DNA from: Pseudomonadota bacterium
Lineage (GTDB): Bacteria > Pseudomonadota > Gammaproteobacteria > Burkholderiales > Burkholderiaceae_B
Length of the DNA: 64,000 bases
Reading direction: 5' to 3'
NCBI GenBank assembly: GCA_023439305.1
Contig: JAEXOO010000012.1
Coordinates: forward strand, 1-64,000
This document shows, piece by piece, positions 33,618-42,829 of this stretch. The position numbers were made by a program, and so were the translations under genes. The notes below the pieces were generated by a model. It was given only the letters and a program-made list of their open reading frames with translations, did no database searches and was not told the origin of the DNA. Each line of letters starts with the position of its first letter. The first letter of the stretch is position 1.

Positions 33618-34457
33618 TCAGTCAAACATGTCGGGCTGGGTGCGCAACAGGTTGTCCCAAATGGGCTGGAAATGCAGCCAGCCTATATATTCGCTGCCCA
33701 CATGCTCGCGACTGTAGCGGGCGCGTTCGGGCGTCACCAGTGTGGGCGTGATGCCGGAAGCGGCCACCATCAGCTGCTGCTGGCAGCAGCGCTCCAGGGC
33801 AATGAACCAGAAAGCCGCCGCCTCGATGCTGTGCCGGCTGGCTGTCAGCAAGCCATGATTCTGGTGGATGGCCGCCTTGACGCCGGCAAAGGCATTGGCG
33901 ACCTTGTGCCCGGCCTTGGTCTCCACCGCCACCTGGCCTGCCTCTTCGCGGATCACCACATGGTCCTCGAAGAACGCGGCAGCGTCCTGCGTGATCGGCA
34001 GGATCTCCTGGCCCAGCGAGGCAAAGGCCGTACCGTAAACCGTATGCGCATGGCACATGGCCACGATATCCGGGTGCTCCTCGTGCACGGCGGCGTGCAG
34101 CACAAAACCGGCGCGATTGATGGCGTAGTCGCCCTCGACCACCTTGCCTTCGTGATCAGCCAGGATCAGGTTGGACACTTTCACATCTGCAAAATGTACG
34201 GCCATGGGATTGGTCCAATACAGGTTCGGATGCTCGGGGTCGCGCACAGTCAGGTGGCCGGCAAAGCCATAGTCCAGGCCATGCAAAGCAAAAGCCCGGC
34301 ACGCGGCAACCAGGCGCTGCTTCAAATGGGCACGAGCCTGCTCGACTGAGTCGAACTGAGGCTCTTCAGGGTAGATCAAGCCTTCCTGTTCGGGCTGATA
34401 AATAGATTTGCGGCCCGTCATGGCCAGGATTTCATTGATGCTGAGTTTTGCGTTCAT
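33618..34457 (-). CDS. Class II aldolase/adducin family protein
   Basis: A 279-residue protein of the fuculose-phosphate-aldolase/adducin fold. The zinc-binding motif H-A-H-T (AMCHAHTVYGTAFA) and a later His in NHGLLTA are present, as is GHLTVRDPE. Family members are sugar-phosphate aldolases, dehydratases, and decarboxylases of hydroxylated aromatic acids. The Rieske oxygenase cluster beside it makes an aromatic decarboxylase or aldolase role more likely than sugar metabolism. It lies 72 bases before the TRAP receptor gene on the same strand and is divergent from a LysR gene. GGAG precedes the ATG at 34457. Confidence 0.85.
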   Translation of the reverse strand: MNAKLSINEILAMTGRKSIYQPEQEGLIYPEEPQFDSVEQARAHLKQRLVAACRAFALHGLDYGFAGHLTVRDPEHPNLYWTNPMAVHFADVKVSNLILADHEGKVVEGDYAINRAGFVLHAAVHEEHPDIVAMCHAHTVYGTAFASLGQEILPITQDAAAFFEDHVVIREEAGQVAVETKAGHKVANAFAGVKAAIHQNHGLLTASRHSIEAAAFWFIALERCCQQQLMVAASGITPTLVTPERARYSREHVGSEYIGWLHFQPIWDNLLRTQPDMFD

Positions 34458-34625
34458 GGGAGGTCTCCTTCGGGTTCGGCACGATGCTGCGTTGCCCGTA
34501 CACCAGCCCATCCAGCGCAGCGTACGGGTAAAACGACGATTCATGGTAGAGGCCGAAAACCATGAATGACAAACGAAGGTTTTTCAGCTATTGATTAAAA
34601 ATATTCATCTGACTGGAATCCGACT

Positions 34626-35531
34626 ATGCGTGCCATCCCCAACTTCGCCTGGCTGCGCGCCTTCGAATCCGCCGCGCGCCTGGAGAGCTTCAGCCTGGCG
34701 GCGGACGAACTGCACCTGACGCCGTCAGCAATCAGCCATCAGGTCAAGAGCCTGGAAAGCCATCTGGGTCGACGTCTTTTCGTACGGCACAACCGACGCG
34801 TCAGCCTGAACAGCCAGGGCCAGGAGTTCTACCGCGAACTGGCGCCCTTGCTGGACAGGCTGGCACGGTTGTGCGAAGACACCCAGGGCGAAAACAACGC
34901 CGCACCTGCGCTGACTGTGCACTGCGCGCCCAGCCTGGCGGTGAAATGGCTGGGCCCTCGCCTGCACGCCTTCATGCGTGAGCATCCCGGCCTGGCCATC
35001 CATCTGCGTACGGACGCCACCCCGCCAGACCTGCATCAAACCGCCGACATCGATTGCGTCATCAGCTACGCCCACGCGCCACGCCACGATCCGCGCCTGG
35101 TCGTCGAATCTTTGCACCCGGAGCCGCTGCTGCCCTTATGTTCGCCCAAGCTCTATGCCGGCCTGGCGCTGCACCAGCCTTGGTACTTGAATCTGCCGCT
35201 GATCGATTCGGCCATCAGCCCGGTAAGCTGGGCCGACTGGTTCGGCAGTAACGGCATGGCACCGCCCCCGGGCCCGCGACTGTCTTTCGATCGGGGCGCG
35301 ATGGCCGTGGCCGCCGCCGTCGACCAGCTTGGCGTGACGTTGGAGACCGTGCGCTTTGCCGAACGAGAACTGAACAGCCGCGAGCTGATCACCTTGCCGG
35401 CGCCTAACGGACGCACGCTGCAGCGCGAGATGCATTTCTTCTACTACCGCAACCAACGCGATACGCTCAAACGTGTCGAACACCTGCGCGAGTGGTTGCT
35501 GCGCGAAGCCAGCCTGGCGCCATTGCGCTGA
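34626..35531 (+). CDS. LysR-family transcriptional regulator
   Basis: A protein of 301 residues. The N-terminal winged helix reads FAWLRAFESAARLESFSLAADELHLTPSAISHQVKSLE in family order (A-x-x-L-x-x-T-x-S-A-x-S-x-Q-I/V-x-x-L-E), close to GcvA-type regulators. A periplasmic-binding-like effector domain follows. It is divergent from the aldolase-TRAP receptor pair and upstream of the ilvC-Rieske operon, so it can control either. Effectors of the family are usually pathway intermediates. Confidence 0.92.
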   Translation: MRAIPNFAWLRAFESAARLESFSLAADELHLTPSAISHQVKSLESHLGRRLFVRHNRRVSLNSQGQEFYRELAPLLDRLARLCEDTQGENNAAPALTVHCAPSLAVKWLGPRLHAFMREHPGLAIHLRTDATPPDLHQTADIDCVISYAHAPRHDPRLVVESLHPEPLLPLCSPKLYAGLALHQPWYLNLPLIDSAISPVSWADWFGSNGMAPPPGPRLSFDRGAMAVAAAVDQLGVTLETVRFAERELNSRELITLPAPNGRTLQREMHFFYYRNQRDTLKRVEHLREWLLREASLAPLR

Positions 35532-35579
35532 ACAACGGCGACCACTCCTAGGGATTTCCCCCGCTCATCCGATTTTTGC

Positions 35580-35626
35580 TTGACACCTCGAATACCGCAC
35601 CTCAATACTGAACTCTGTATACAGAA
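35580..35626 (+). promoter_or_regulatory. Promoter and palindromic operator of the ilvC-Rieske operon
   Basis: TTGACA (35580-35585) is followed after 18 bases by AATACT (35604-35609), a fair sigma-70 promoter. The 12-bp perfect palindrome TCTGTATACAGA (35615-35626) lies directly downstream, around the expected transcription start. This is where a repressor would act. The FCD regulator at 41869, last gene of the operon, is the best candidate binder. Confidence 0.55.
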
Positions 35627-35653
35627 CTCAGAAACCACGAATAAGGAGACGGT

Positions 35654-36670
35654 ATGAAGGTGTTTTATGACAAGGACGGCGACCTGGGCCTGGTGCAGCA
35701 ACGTCGGGTCGCCATCATCGGCTATGGCTCCCAGGGCCATGCCCATGCCTTGAATCTGCGCGATTCCGGTGTGGATGTGGTGGTGGGCCTGCGCCCGCAC
35801 AGCCCCTCGCGGCAGAAAGCCGCCGTCGCCCGCCTGGCCGTGGCCGACATTCCCACCGCGGTCCAGCACGCCGACGTGGTGATGCTGCTGTTGCCTGACG
35901 AAGACATCGCCCGCGTCTATGCCCAGGACGTTGCGCCCCACATCCGGCCTGGCGCCGCCTTGGGCTTTGCCCATGGGTTCAACATCCACTACGGGCAAGT
36001 CCAGCCCCGCGAAGATCTGGACGTGATCATGGTCGCCCCCAAGGCGCCGGGCCATACCGTGCGCTCCACCTATGCCGAAGGCGGCGGCGTGCCGCACCTG
36101 ATCGCCGTGCATGCCGATCATTCCGGCCAGGCGCGCGAGCTGGCCCTGTCCTATGCCATGGCCAACGGCGGCGGGCGCTCAGGCATTATCGAAACCGACT
36201 TTCGCGAAGAAACCGAAACAGACCTGTTCGGCGAGCAGGCCGTGCTGTGCGGCGGCATGGTGGATCTGGTCAAGTGCGGTTTCGAGACTCTGGTCGAGGC
36301 CGGCTACGCCGAGGAGATGGCCTACTTTGAATGCCTGCATGAACTCAAGCTGATCGTGGATTTGCTCTACGAAGGCGGCATCGCCAACCTGAACTACAGC
36401 ATCTCCAACAATGCCGAGTTCGGCGAATACCAGGCCGGTCCGCGCATCGTGACCGATGCCACGCGGCAAGCCATGAAGACACTGCTGCGCGATATCCAGG
36501 ACGGCACCTACGCCAAGAACTTCATCCTGGAAAGCCGAGCCGGCCAGCCCGCTCTGAATGCCCATCGTCGCCTGAACCAGCGCCACCGCCTGGAAATCGT
36601 CGGCGAGCAACTGCGCGCCATGATGCCCTGGATCAGCGCCCAGGCGCTGGTCGATCGCAAAGTCGCCTGA
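35654..36670 (+). CDS. ilvC: Ketol-acid reductoisomerase (class I) paralogue
   Basis: A 338-residue class I KARI. It has the Rossmann motif GYGSQGHAHALNLRDSG, the phosphate-binding loop LRPHSPSRQKA, VAPKAPGHTVR, the metal residues in TDLFGEQAVLCGG, and LLYEGGIANLNYSISNNAEFGEY. The normal reaction is conversion of acetolactate to dihydroxy-isovalerate in valine/isoleucine synthesis. Here it is the first gene of a Rieske-oxygenase/TRAP operon with no ilvBH or ilvD, which suggests a catabolic or modified role on a 2-hydroxy-3-oxo acid, or a captured paralogue. The cofactor loop has P-H and R where housekeeping enzymes of related bacteria have other residues (my recollection). AAGGAG precedes the ATG. 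Confidence 0.88.
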   Translation: MKVFYDKDGDLGLVQQRRVAIIGYGSQGHAHALNLRDSGVDVVVGLRPHSPSRQKAAVARLAVADIPTAVQHADVVMLLLPDEDIARVYAQDVAPHIRPGAALGFAHGFNIHYGQVQPREDLDVIMVAPKAPGHTVRSTYAEGGGVPHLIAVHADHSGQARELALSYAMANGGGRSGIIETDFREETETDLFGEQAVLCGGMVDLVKCGFETLVEAGYAEEMAYFECLHELKLIVDLLYEGGIANLNYSISNNAEFGEYQAGPRIVTDATRQAMKTLLRDIQDGTYAKNFILESRAGQPALNAHRRLNQRHRLEIVGEQLRAMMPWISAQALVDRKVA

Positions 36671-36704
36671 CCCATCCCCTTACCGAACTGAACACGAGGA
36701 AGAC

Positions 36705-38210
36705 ATGACCGAGAAAAAACTGATCCCCTACGGCGGCTATTACACCAACCGCATTCCCGATCACGACCCCGAACTGACCGAAGTCGGCCCCGGCACGCCC
36801 ATGGGCGAATACATGCGCCGCTTCTGGCATCCCGTCTGCATGGCGGCCGAGCTGACCGATACGCCGCGCTTTCTGAAAATCCTGGGCGAGGAATTGGTGG
36901 CCTTCCGCGACAAGAGCGGCCAGATCGGCGTGCTGCACGCCCACTGCGCGCACCGCGGCGCCTCGCTGGAATACGGCGCCATCCAGGAAAAAGGCATCAT
37001 GTGCTGCTATCACGGCATGGTGTTCGACGTCGACGGCACCTGTCTGCATGTCCCGTACCCCAAAGGCGAAGAGGCCGAAGGCGAAAAGTACGCCTGCTCC
37101 ATACGCCAGGGCGCCTACAAAGCATTCGAACGACACGGTCTGGTCTTCGCCTACATGGGGCCGCCCGACGCCGAACCGCCGTTCCCCGAATGGGAAGAAA
37201 ACTTCACGGTGGTGCCGGGTGACGAGCTGGTGGCCTTCAGCAACTTCCAACACTGCAACTGGCTGCAGGTACAGGACAACTCCGCCGACAACTTCCACCC
37301 CACCGCCCTGCATGCAGCCAAGAACGTGGTGGGCGGAAACTACCAGGGAACCACCTTCGACGAAGTCGGGGCCGCCTCCATGGAAGTCGCGCCCGACATG
37401 CAATTCATACCCGTGCACAATGGCCGCAGCCTGGCCTGCGCGGGCGCGCGCCGCGCCAGCAAGGACAATCTGTTCATCCGCGTGCAGCATCAAGTGCTGC
37501 CCAACCTGAGCCTGCATGCCTACACATCGGAAGACGGCTCCGAACAGAAATTCTTCAGCCGCTTCCATATCGTGCGCTGGACCGTGCCGGTGGATGACCA
37601 GAACAGCAAGATGATAGGCTGGCGCGTCATGGGCCCGGGCATCGACACGCGCGGAGTAGGCAACAAAGACATGGTGGGCTATGAGACCATCGACTTCCTG
37701 GAAGGGCAGGTAGCCATGCGCCGTCCCGAGCGCTTTGGCCAGTACACACTGGCGGACCTGCCGCCCATTCCTGACGATCACCGCGCGCGCCACAATTACA
37801 AGGAATGCCAGCAGGCGCCCGGCGACTATGAAGCCATCATCAGCCAGCGCCCGATCGCCGTCCACGCGCTGGAGAATCCGACCAAATTCGACGCCGGCCT
37901 GTACATGTTCCGCAAGATGCTGCGCGATGCCCTGCGTGGCAGCAATCCCGCCGCCACGCCCGAAGGCTTCGCCCAGTGGCTGCGAGACTGCGGCGGCGCC
38001 CCCAACAGCTACTGCTCGGGCAATGTGCTGGAGATCCCCGAGTCCGACGACCTGGCTCAGGAAGTCAGCCGCCGCCGTCATGCCACGCGTGAAATCGTAC
38101 GCATACTGACCAGCGCCGACGGCCTGAAAGGCGTCGAGCGCGAAGCCTTCGTCAAAAACAGCATGCAGGAGCTGCAGCAATCGCTCAGCGCCTCGGCCGT
38201 CGAATCCTGA
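36705..38210 (+). CDS. Rieske non-heme iron oxygenase, large subunit
   Basis: A 501-residue protein of the aromatic-ring-hydroxylating or O-demethylating family (phthalate 4,5-dioxygenase/VanA-like, with an extended C-terminus). The Rieske cluster ligands are C81, H83, C100 and H103. The mononuclear iron motif is D195-x-x-H198-x4-H203. It would hydroxylate an aromatic acid with O2 and electrons from the reductase encoded next. No small (beta) subunit is present, consistent with the alpha-only group. It lies 34 bases after ilvC with a GAGGAAG site. The substrate is unknown. Confidence 0.9.
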   Translation: MTEKKLIPYGGYYTNRIPDHDPELTEVGPGTPMGEYMRRFWHPVCMAAELTDTPRFLKILGEELVAFRDKSGQIGVLHAHCAHRGASLEYGAIQEKGIMCCYHGMVFDVDGTCLHVPYPKGEEAEGEKYACSIRQGAYKAFERHGLVFAYMGPPDAEPPFPEWEENFTVVPGDELVAFSNFQHCNWLQVQDNSADNFHPTALHAAKNVVGGNYQGTTFDEVGAASMEVAPDMQFIPVHNGRSLACAGARRASKDNLFIRVQHQVLPNLSLHAYTSEDGSEQKFFSRFHIVRWTVPVDDQNSKMIGWRVMGPGIDTRGVGNKDMVGYETIDFLEGQVAMRRPERFGQYTLADLPPIPDDHRARHNYKECQQAPGDYEAIISQRPIAVHALENPTKFDAGLYMFRKMLRDALRGSNPAATPEGFAQWLRDCGGAPNSYCSGNVLEIPESDDLAQEVSRRRHATREIVRILTSADGLKGVEREAFVKNSMQELQQSLSASAVES

Positions 38211-38263
38211 TCGCCCGCCGCGCCCGCCCCGGCAGGGCGGGCGCCATCCCTACGGAGAGCGCC

Positions 38264-39271
38264 ATGAACGCCATTGCAGAACCCGCCGCCCCCGTCCAGG
38301 CAATCGGCACGGACGGCCTGCTGTCATTGCGGATCCGGCAGATCCGCTACGAAGCACACAACATCAACTCCTATGAACTGAGCTGTCCGCAAGGCGGGGA
38401 GCTGCCCGCCTTTGAGGCCGGCGCGCACATCGACGTGCATATTCAGCCCGGACTGGTGCGTCAGTACTCTCTGTGCAACCCCCCGCACGAACGTCATCGC
38501 TATGTCATCGCCGTGTTGCGCGATGTCAAAGGGCGGGGCGGTTCGCGTGCGCTGCATGACTCGCTGCACGTCCAGCAGCAAGTCACAGTCAGCACTCCCC
38601 GCAATCACTTCCCGCTGCATTCCCAGGCTCGCCGCTCCATTTTGCTGGCTGGAGGCATCGGCATCACGCCCATCAAGGCAATGGCTCATGCCTTGGAGTC
38701 CCTGGGACAAGACTTTGAGCTGCATTACTGCAGCCGCAACGCCGACACCGCCGCCTTCGGGGCGGAGCTGGCCGCCTGGCAGGAACAGGGCCGACTGCAT
38801 CTGCACCTGGACCAAGGCAATCCCGATCAGGGCCTGGACCTGAACGCCTTGCTGGCGCACGCGCCCGACGGCGCCCACCTGTACTACTGCGGCCCGTCCG
38901 GCTTCATGCAGGCCTGCGCCCAGGCCAGCGCTCATTGGCCCGCCGGTTCGGTTCATTGCGAACACTTCAAGGCACCCGAACCCGCCGCCGACGCAAACAG
39001 CCTGCCGCCCGGCGCCTTTACGGCGCAGATCGCCAGCACAGGGCAGTGCATAGCCGTGGCGCCCGACCAGCCGCTGAGCGAAGCGCTGGCTCAGGCCGGG
39101 ATACCCATCGCCACCTCCTGCGTATCCGGCCTGTGCGGCACCTGCCGCGTCAACTACCTGGCCGGCGAGGTCGACCATCAGGACTACATCCTGAGCCCCG
39201 ACGAGCAAAGCCGCTGCCTGACCGCCTGCGTATCGCGCGCGCGCTCCGGCGTGCTGGTGCTCGACCTCTGA
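38264..39271 (+). CDS. Phthalate/vanillate-type oxygenase reductase (FMN, 2Fe-2S)
   Basis: A 335-residue single-chain reductase. The N-terminal flavin domain has RQYSLCNPP, the NAD domain has LLAGGIGITPIKAMA and YYCGPSGF, and the C-terminal plant-type ferredoxin has C286, C291, C294 and C322. This order is the class IA (VanB/PobB-like) type and passes electrons from NADH to the Rieske oxygenase encoded 53 bases upstream. About 18 extra residues precede the flavin domain. It should act in the cytoplasm. Confidence 0.92.
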   Translation: MNAIAEPAAPVQAIGTDGLLSLRIRQIRYEAHNINSYELSCPQGGELPAFEAGAHIDVHIQPGLVRQYSLCNPPHERHRYVIAVLRDVKGRGGSRALHDSLHVQQQVTVSTPRNHFPLHSQARRSILLAGGIGITPIKAMAHALESLGQDFELHYCSRNADTAAFGAELAAWQEQGRLHLHLDQGNPDQGLDLNALLAHAPDGAHLYYCGPSGFMQACAQASAHWPAGSVHCEHFKAPEPAADANSLPPGAFTAQIASTGQCIAVAPDQPLSEALAQAGIPIATSCVSGLCGTCRVNYLAGEVDHQDYILSPDEQSRCLTACVSRARSGVLVLDL

Positions 39272-39431
39272 TCGCCGCATCCGGTCCTGGTTCGGCCAGG
39301 ACTCGCCACGTCCACTCACGCTTCTCTTGTTGAAGGAATAACGCCACCCGTCTTGCGGCCTGTACGCCGCCACTGAGCATCACCCTCCCTGCAGCACGAC
39401 GACGATCACAACAATATTCGCGGAGACAAAC

Positions 39432-40031
39432 ATGACTGCATTGAAAACCATGGTGGGGGGAATAGACCACCTGAACCGCTGTATCGGCTTTCTCATCAAG
39501 TGGCTGCTACTGGCCACCACACTCCTGAGCGCCAGCAACGCCATCACCCGCAAGGCCTTTGACCTGAGCTCCAACGGTATGCTGGAAGCGCAATGGTATC
39601 TGTATGCCGCTGTTTTCCTATTGGGCGGCGGCTACTGCTTCCTGAACAACAGCCACGTGCGCATCGACTTCCTGTCCACCCGTCTGGGCGCGCGCGGACG
39701 CAATCTGGTGGATGTGGCCGGCATCGTCTTGGTCCTGATCCCCTTCTGTATTTTCGTCATCAACCTGAGCTGGGGCTTTTTCACCGCCGCCTGGCATTCG
39801 GGCGAAATGTCCGGCAACGCCGGTGGCCTGGTGCGCTGGCCCGCCTATCTGCTGATCCCCGCCGGTTTCAGCCTGTTGCTGCTTCAGGCGCTGGCCGAAC
39901 TGGTCAAGCGCGGTCTGTTCCTGACCGGCCACGGGCCTGATCCCATCGCCGAAGACGGGACGCAGGAAACACCCATTGACGTACCTGCACTGCCTCAGAC
40001 TGCGGCTCTTGCAACGGAGGTGACGCGATGA
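39432..40031 (+). CDS. TRAP transporter small permease (DctQ type)
   Basis: A 199-residue membrane protein with four hydrophobic segments. The conserved W of DctQ proteins lies in the second segment (AQWYLYAAVFLLGGGYCF), followed by HVRIDFLS. It ends in a ~30-residue hydrophilic tail. The stop overlaps the dctM start by four bases. It joins the large permease with the TakP-type receptor encoded at 32463-33545. A 160-base gap separates it from the reductase gene. Confidence 0.88.
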   Translation: MTALKTMVGGIDHLNRCIGFLIKWLLLATTLLSASNAITRKAFDLSSNGMLEAQWYLYAAVFLLGGGYCFLNNSHVRIDFLSTRLGARGRNLVDVAGIVLVLIPFCIFVINLSWGFFTAAWHSGEMSGNAGGLVRWPAYLLIPAGFSLLLLQALAELVKRGLFLTGHGPDPIAEDGTQETPIDVPALPQTAALATEVTR

Positions 40032-41800
40032 TCGCCGCTTTCATCACGGACAATTTCGTCCCTATCATGTTCCTGAGCCTGATCGTGCTCTTGCTGACCG
40101 GCTTTCCCGTGGCCTTCGGTCTGGCCGCGACCGGACTCGTCTTCGGCATGCTGGGCATTGCCTTGGAGCTGTTCCCCACCAATCTGTTCCAGGTCTTGCC
40201 GCTGCGCATCTTCGGCATCATGCAGAACGAGACCATGCTGGCCATCCCCTTCTTCACCTTGATGGGCATTATTCTGGAGCGCTCGGGCATGGCCGAGGAC
40301 CTGCTCGAGACCATGGGACAGTTGTTCGGCGCTGTGCGCGGTGGCCTGGCCGTCTCGGTCGTACTGGTTGGCGCCTTACTGGCCGCCTCTACCGGCGTCA
40401 CCTCGGCGGTCGTCATTTCCATGGGCCTGATCTCTCTGCCTGTCATGCTGCGCTATGGCTACAAGCGCGAAATCGCCACCGGCGTGATCACCGCTTCGGG
40501 AGCCTTGGTGCAGGCGCTGCCGCCCTCCCTCGTGCTGATTGTCATGGCCGACCAGTTGGGACGTTCCGTAGGCGATATGTACGCCGCTGCCTTGGGGCCG
40601 GGCCTATTGCTGCTGGTCATCTACATCGCTTTCATCATCATCCTGGCGTTGGTACGTCCCACCTGGATGCCTGCGCTGCCTGAACAAGCACGCAGCCAGG
40701 CCACCGCCAGCGGTGCCAGCGGACGGCGCTCGCTGGGCATGCTGATCCTGCTCTGTACCTTTATCGGCTTCACCTGGGCAGGCTTACATAACGAGGTCAT
40801 GGCGCAGGTCTTCTCCACGCCCGCGCAAGCGCCGGGCGATCAAGTCGCCATCACGGCACTGATCGTCGCATCGCTGAGCGCGCTGGCTTTTGCATCGGTG
40901 AACCGGGTCACCGGCTGGGGGCTGCTATCACAACTGGCCGAGCGCTTTGTCTTTGCCCTGATTCCCCCGGTCATCCTGATCTTCCTGGTGCTGGGCACCA
41001 TCTTCCTGGGTATTGCCACACCGACGGAAGGAGGCGCAATGGGGGCGCTGGGCGCGCTGGTGCTGGCTCTGGTGCGCAAGCGCCTGAGCTGGACTCTGCT
41101 GAATCAGGCACTGGAGAACACCGCCAAACTGGCGATCTTCGTCATGTTCATCCTGATCGGCTCCACGGTGTTCAGCTTCACCTTCAGCGCCGCCGACGGT
41201 CATCTGTGGGTGGAGCATCTGTTCGACGCCATCCCCGGCGGTGAACTGGGTTTTGTGATTGCCGTCAGCGCCATCATCTTCGTGCTGGGCATGTTCCTGG
41301 ATTTCTTCGAAATCGCCTTCATTGTCGTGCCCTTGCTGGCCCCCGTCGCCAACAGCCTGGGCATAGACTTGATCTGGTTCGGCATCGTCATCGCCCTGGT
41401 GCTGCAGACCTCGTTCCTGACGCCGCCTTTCGGCTTTGCCTTGCTCTATCTGCGCAGCGTAGCCCCGCGCTCGGACTACGTCGATCCCGTCAGCGGGCAA
41501 ACGATTCCCCGGGTTCGCACCCAGCAGATCTGGAAAGGCTCTGCCTACTTCGTCGTACTACAATTGCTGGTAGTGGGTATTGTCATTGCCTATCCGCAAT
41601 TGGTCACGGGCGGTCTGCACAAGACGGCCAGCCTGAGCGACGAGGAAATCATGCTGCAGCTGAACCGCCCGACGCCGGCCCTGGGCAGTGATGCCGATCT
41701 GGCGGACGATCCGCTGCGCAATCCGTTCGACCAGCAAGTCTCACCTGGCGATCAAGACCCCATGGCCATGCTGCTTCAATCCATGCAGCCCAAGCCTTGA
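40028..41800 (+). CDS. TRAP transporter large permease (DctM type, long form)
   Basis: A 590-residue polytopic protein, longer than the ~430 residues of typical DctM but similar to the TakM class. It has LLTGFPVAFGLAATGLVFG, IPFFTLMGIILERSGMAEDL and, late, PTEGGAMGALGALV and LTPPFGFALLYL, all TRAP large-subunit motifs. Extra length lies in a central loop (about 215-290) and a hydrophilic C-terminal tail (about 535-590). It is the sodium-dependent channel for the substrate delivered by the receptor at 32463. Confidence 0.9.
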   Translation: MIAAFITDNFVPIMFLSLIVLLLTGFPVAFGLAATGLVFGMLGIALELFPTNLFQVLPLRIFGIMQNETMLAIPFFTLMGIILERSGMAEDLLETMGQLFGAVRGGLAVSVVLVGALLAASTGVTSAVVISMGLISLPVMLRYGYKREIATGVITASGALVQALPPSLVLIVMADQLGRSVGDMYAAALGPGLLLLVIYIAFIIILALVRPTWMPALPEQARSQATASGASGRRSLGMLILLCTFIGFTWAGLHNEVMAQVFSTPAQAPGDQVAITALIVASLSALAFASVNRVTGWGLLSQLAERFVFALIPPVILIFLVLGTIFLGIATPTEGGAMGALGALVLALVRKRLSWTLLNQALENTAKLAIFVMFILIGSTVFSFTFSAADGHLWVEHLFDAIPGGELGFVIAVSAIIFVLGMFLDFFEIAFIVVPLLAPVANSLGIDLIWFGIVIALVLQTSFLTPPFGFALLYLRSVAPRSDYVDPVSGQTIPRVRTQQIWKGSAYFVVLQLLVVGIVIAYPQLVTGGLHKTASLSDEEIMLQLNRPTPALGSDADLADDPLRNPFDQQVSPGDQDPMAMLLQSMQPKP

Positions 41801-41868
41801 TGTAAAACCAACGCCGCGGCCTTGCCGCGGCCCCAACCTGTTTTGTTTGTATCGGAGTCCCAGTTCCC

Positions 41869-42543
41869 ATGCGCGCCAAGCTTTCCGGTAAGTTGCAGGC
41901 CCGTCCCCACTATGTCGACGAGGTCTACCGCATCCTGCTCGATGCCATCAGCGACGGCTCCCTGGCCCCTGGCTCGCGGATCACCCAGGAAGACATCGCC
42001 GAGCAGCTCAAGGTTTCTCGTTCGCCCGTGCTGCAGGCCATACAGCTGCTCAAGAAAGACGGCCTGCTGCAAGATGCCGAAGGGCGGGGCGTCATGGTGG
42101 CGCCGCTGGACCTGGAGCACATCGGCCACTTGTACCAGGTGCGCGGCGCCTTGGAAGCGCTGGCCACCAAGCTGGCGGCACGCCAGGGCGCAGCCCTGGA
42201 TCCGGACCTGATCCGCCTAGGGCGCAAAGTGGCGCGCGGACATGATGTGCGCGCCATGATCGAAGCCGACGAGGCCTTCCACAAGGCCATCTACGAAGCT
42301 TCCGGCAACCCCATGATTGCTGAAAGCGCGCAGGTCCACTGGGTGCACCTGCGCCGCGTCATGGGCGCCGTGCTGCAATCCGCCGAGCAGCGCATGTCCA
42401 TCTGGGACGAGCACGAAGAACTGGCCCGGGCTATCGCTTCCGGCGACGAGGCCGGCGCCGTTGCCATCTGCGAGCGCCACATGAACAACGCCAGTGACAA
42501 ACTCCTGCATCGGCTGCAGGAAATCCTGGATCAGCCGGCGTGA
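41869..42543 (+). CDS. GntR-family regulator, FCD subgroup
   Basis: A protein of 224 residues. The winged helix ends in LKVSRSPVLQAIQLLKKDGLL, and an FCD domain follows with FHKAIYEASGNPMIAE and WDEHEELARAI. It is the last gene of the ilvC-Rieske-TRAP operon, 68 bases after dctM, and ends at a strong terminator. It probably autoregulates the operon through the palindrome at 35615. A weak GGAG lies 11 bases before the ATG. Confidence 0.9.
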   Translation: MRAKLSGKLQARPHYVDEVYRILLDAISDGSLAPGSRITQEDIAEQLKVSRSPVLQAIQLLKKDGLLQDAEGRGVMVAPLDLEHIGHLYQVRGALEALATKLAARQGAALDPDLIRLGRKVARGHDVRAMIEADEAFHKAIYEASGNPMIAESAQVHWVHLRRVMGAVLQSAEQRMSIWDEHEELARAIASGDEAGAVAICERHMNNASDKLLHRLQEILDQPA

Positions 42544-42556
42544 AACTACCGGCATG

Positions 42557-42585
42557 AAAAAGCCCCCTTATGGGGGCTTTTTTTT
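42557..42585 (+). terminator. Intrinsic terminator of the Rieske/TRAP operon
   Basis: AAAAGCCCCC-TTAT-GGGGGCTTTT is a ten-pair stem followed by further T residues, 13 bases after the FCD regulator stop. Confidence 0.92.
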
Positions 42586-42829
42586 GGACAAAAAAAACAG
42601 CTTCGCCTGATCCCTGCACGTACTCTTCGCTTCGATAGCCCATCGCTCCATCGCCGCTGCACCTTTGCTGCACAAGTTTTCCGCGTTCGGCACAGCAGAG
42701 CATCAAGCCCTCGAATATGGGCCTATTCCACCCTTACCCCGTTGCGAAAGCAGTCACAATTAGTTTTTCCAAAATACATCAATTATTTAACCAGAAAGCA
42801 TCATTTGCGCTCTAGGTAGGAGAAACACA
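42586..42829. other. Non-coding gap upstream of the chemoreceptor gene
   Basis: This is an intergenic stretch of about 240 bases. The last 70 bases (42760-42829) are AT-rich and end in an AGGAG ribosome site, so the chemoreceptor promoter is probably here. I did not find a clear FliA (sigma-28) promoter. Confidence 0.5.
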
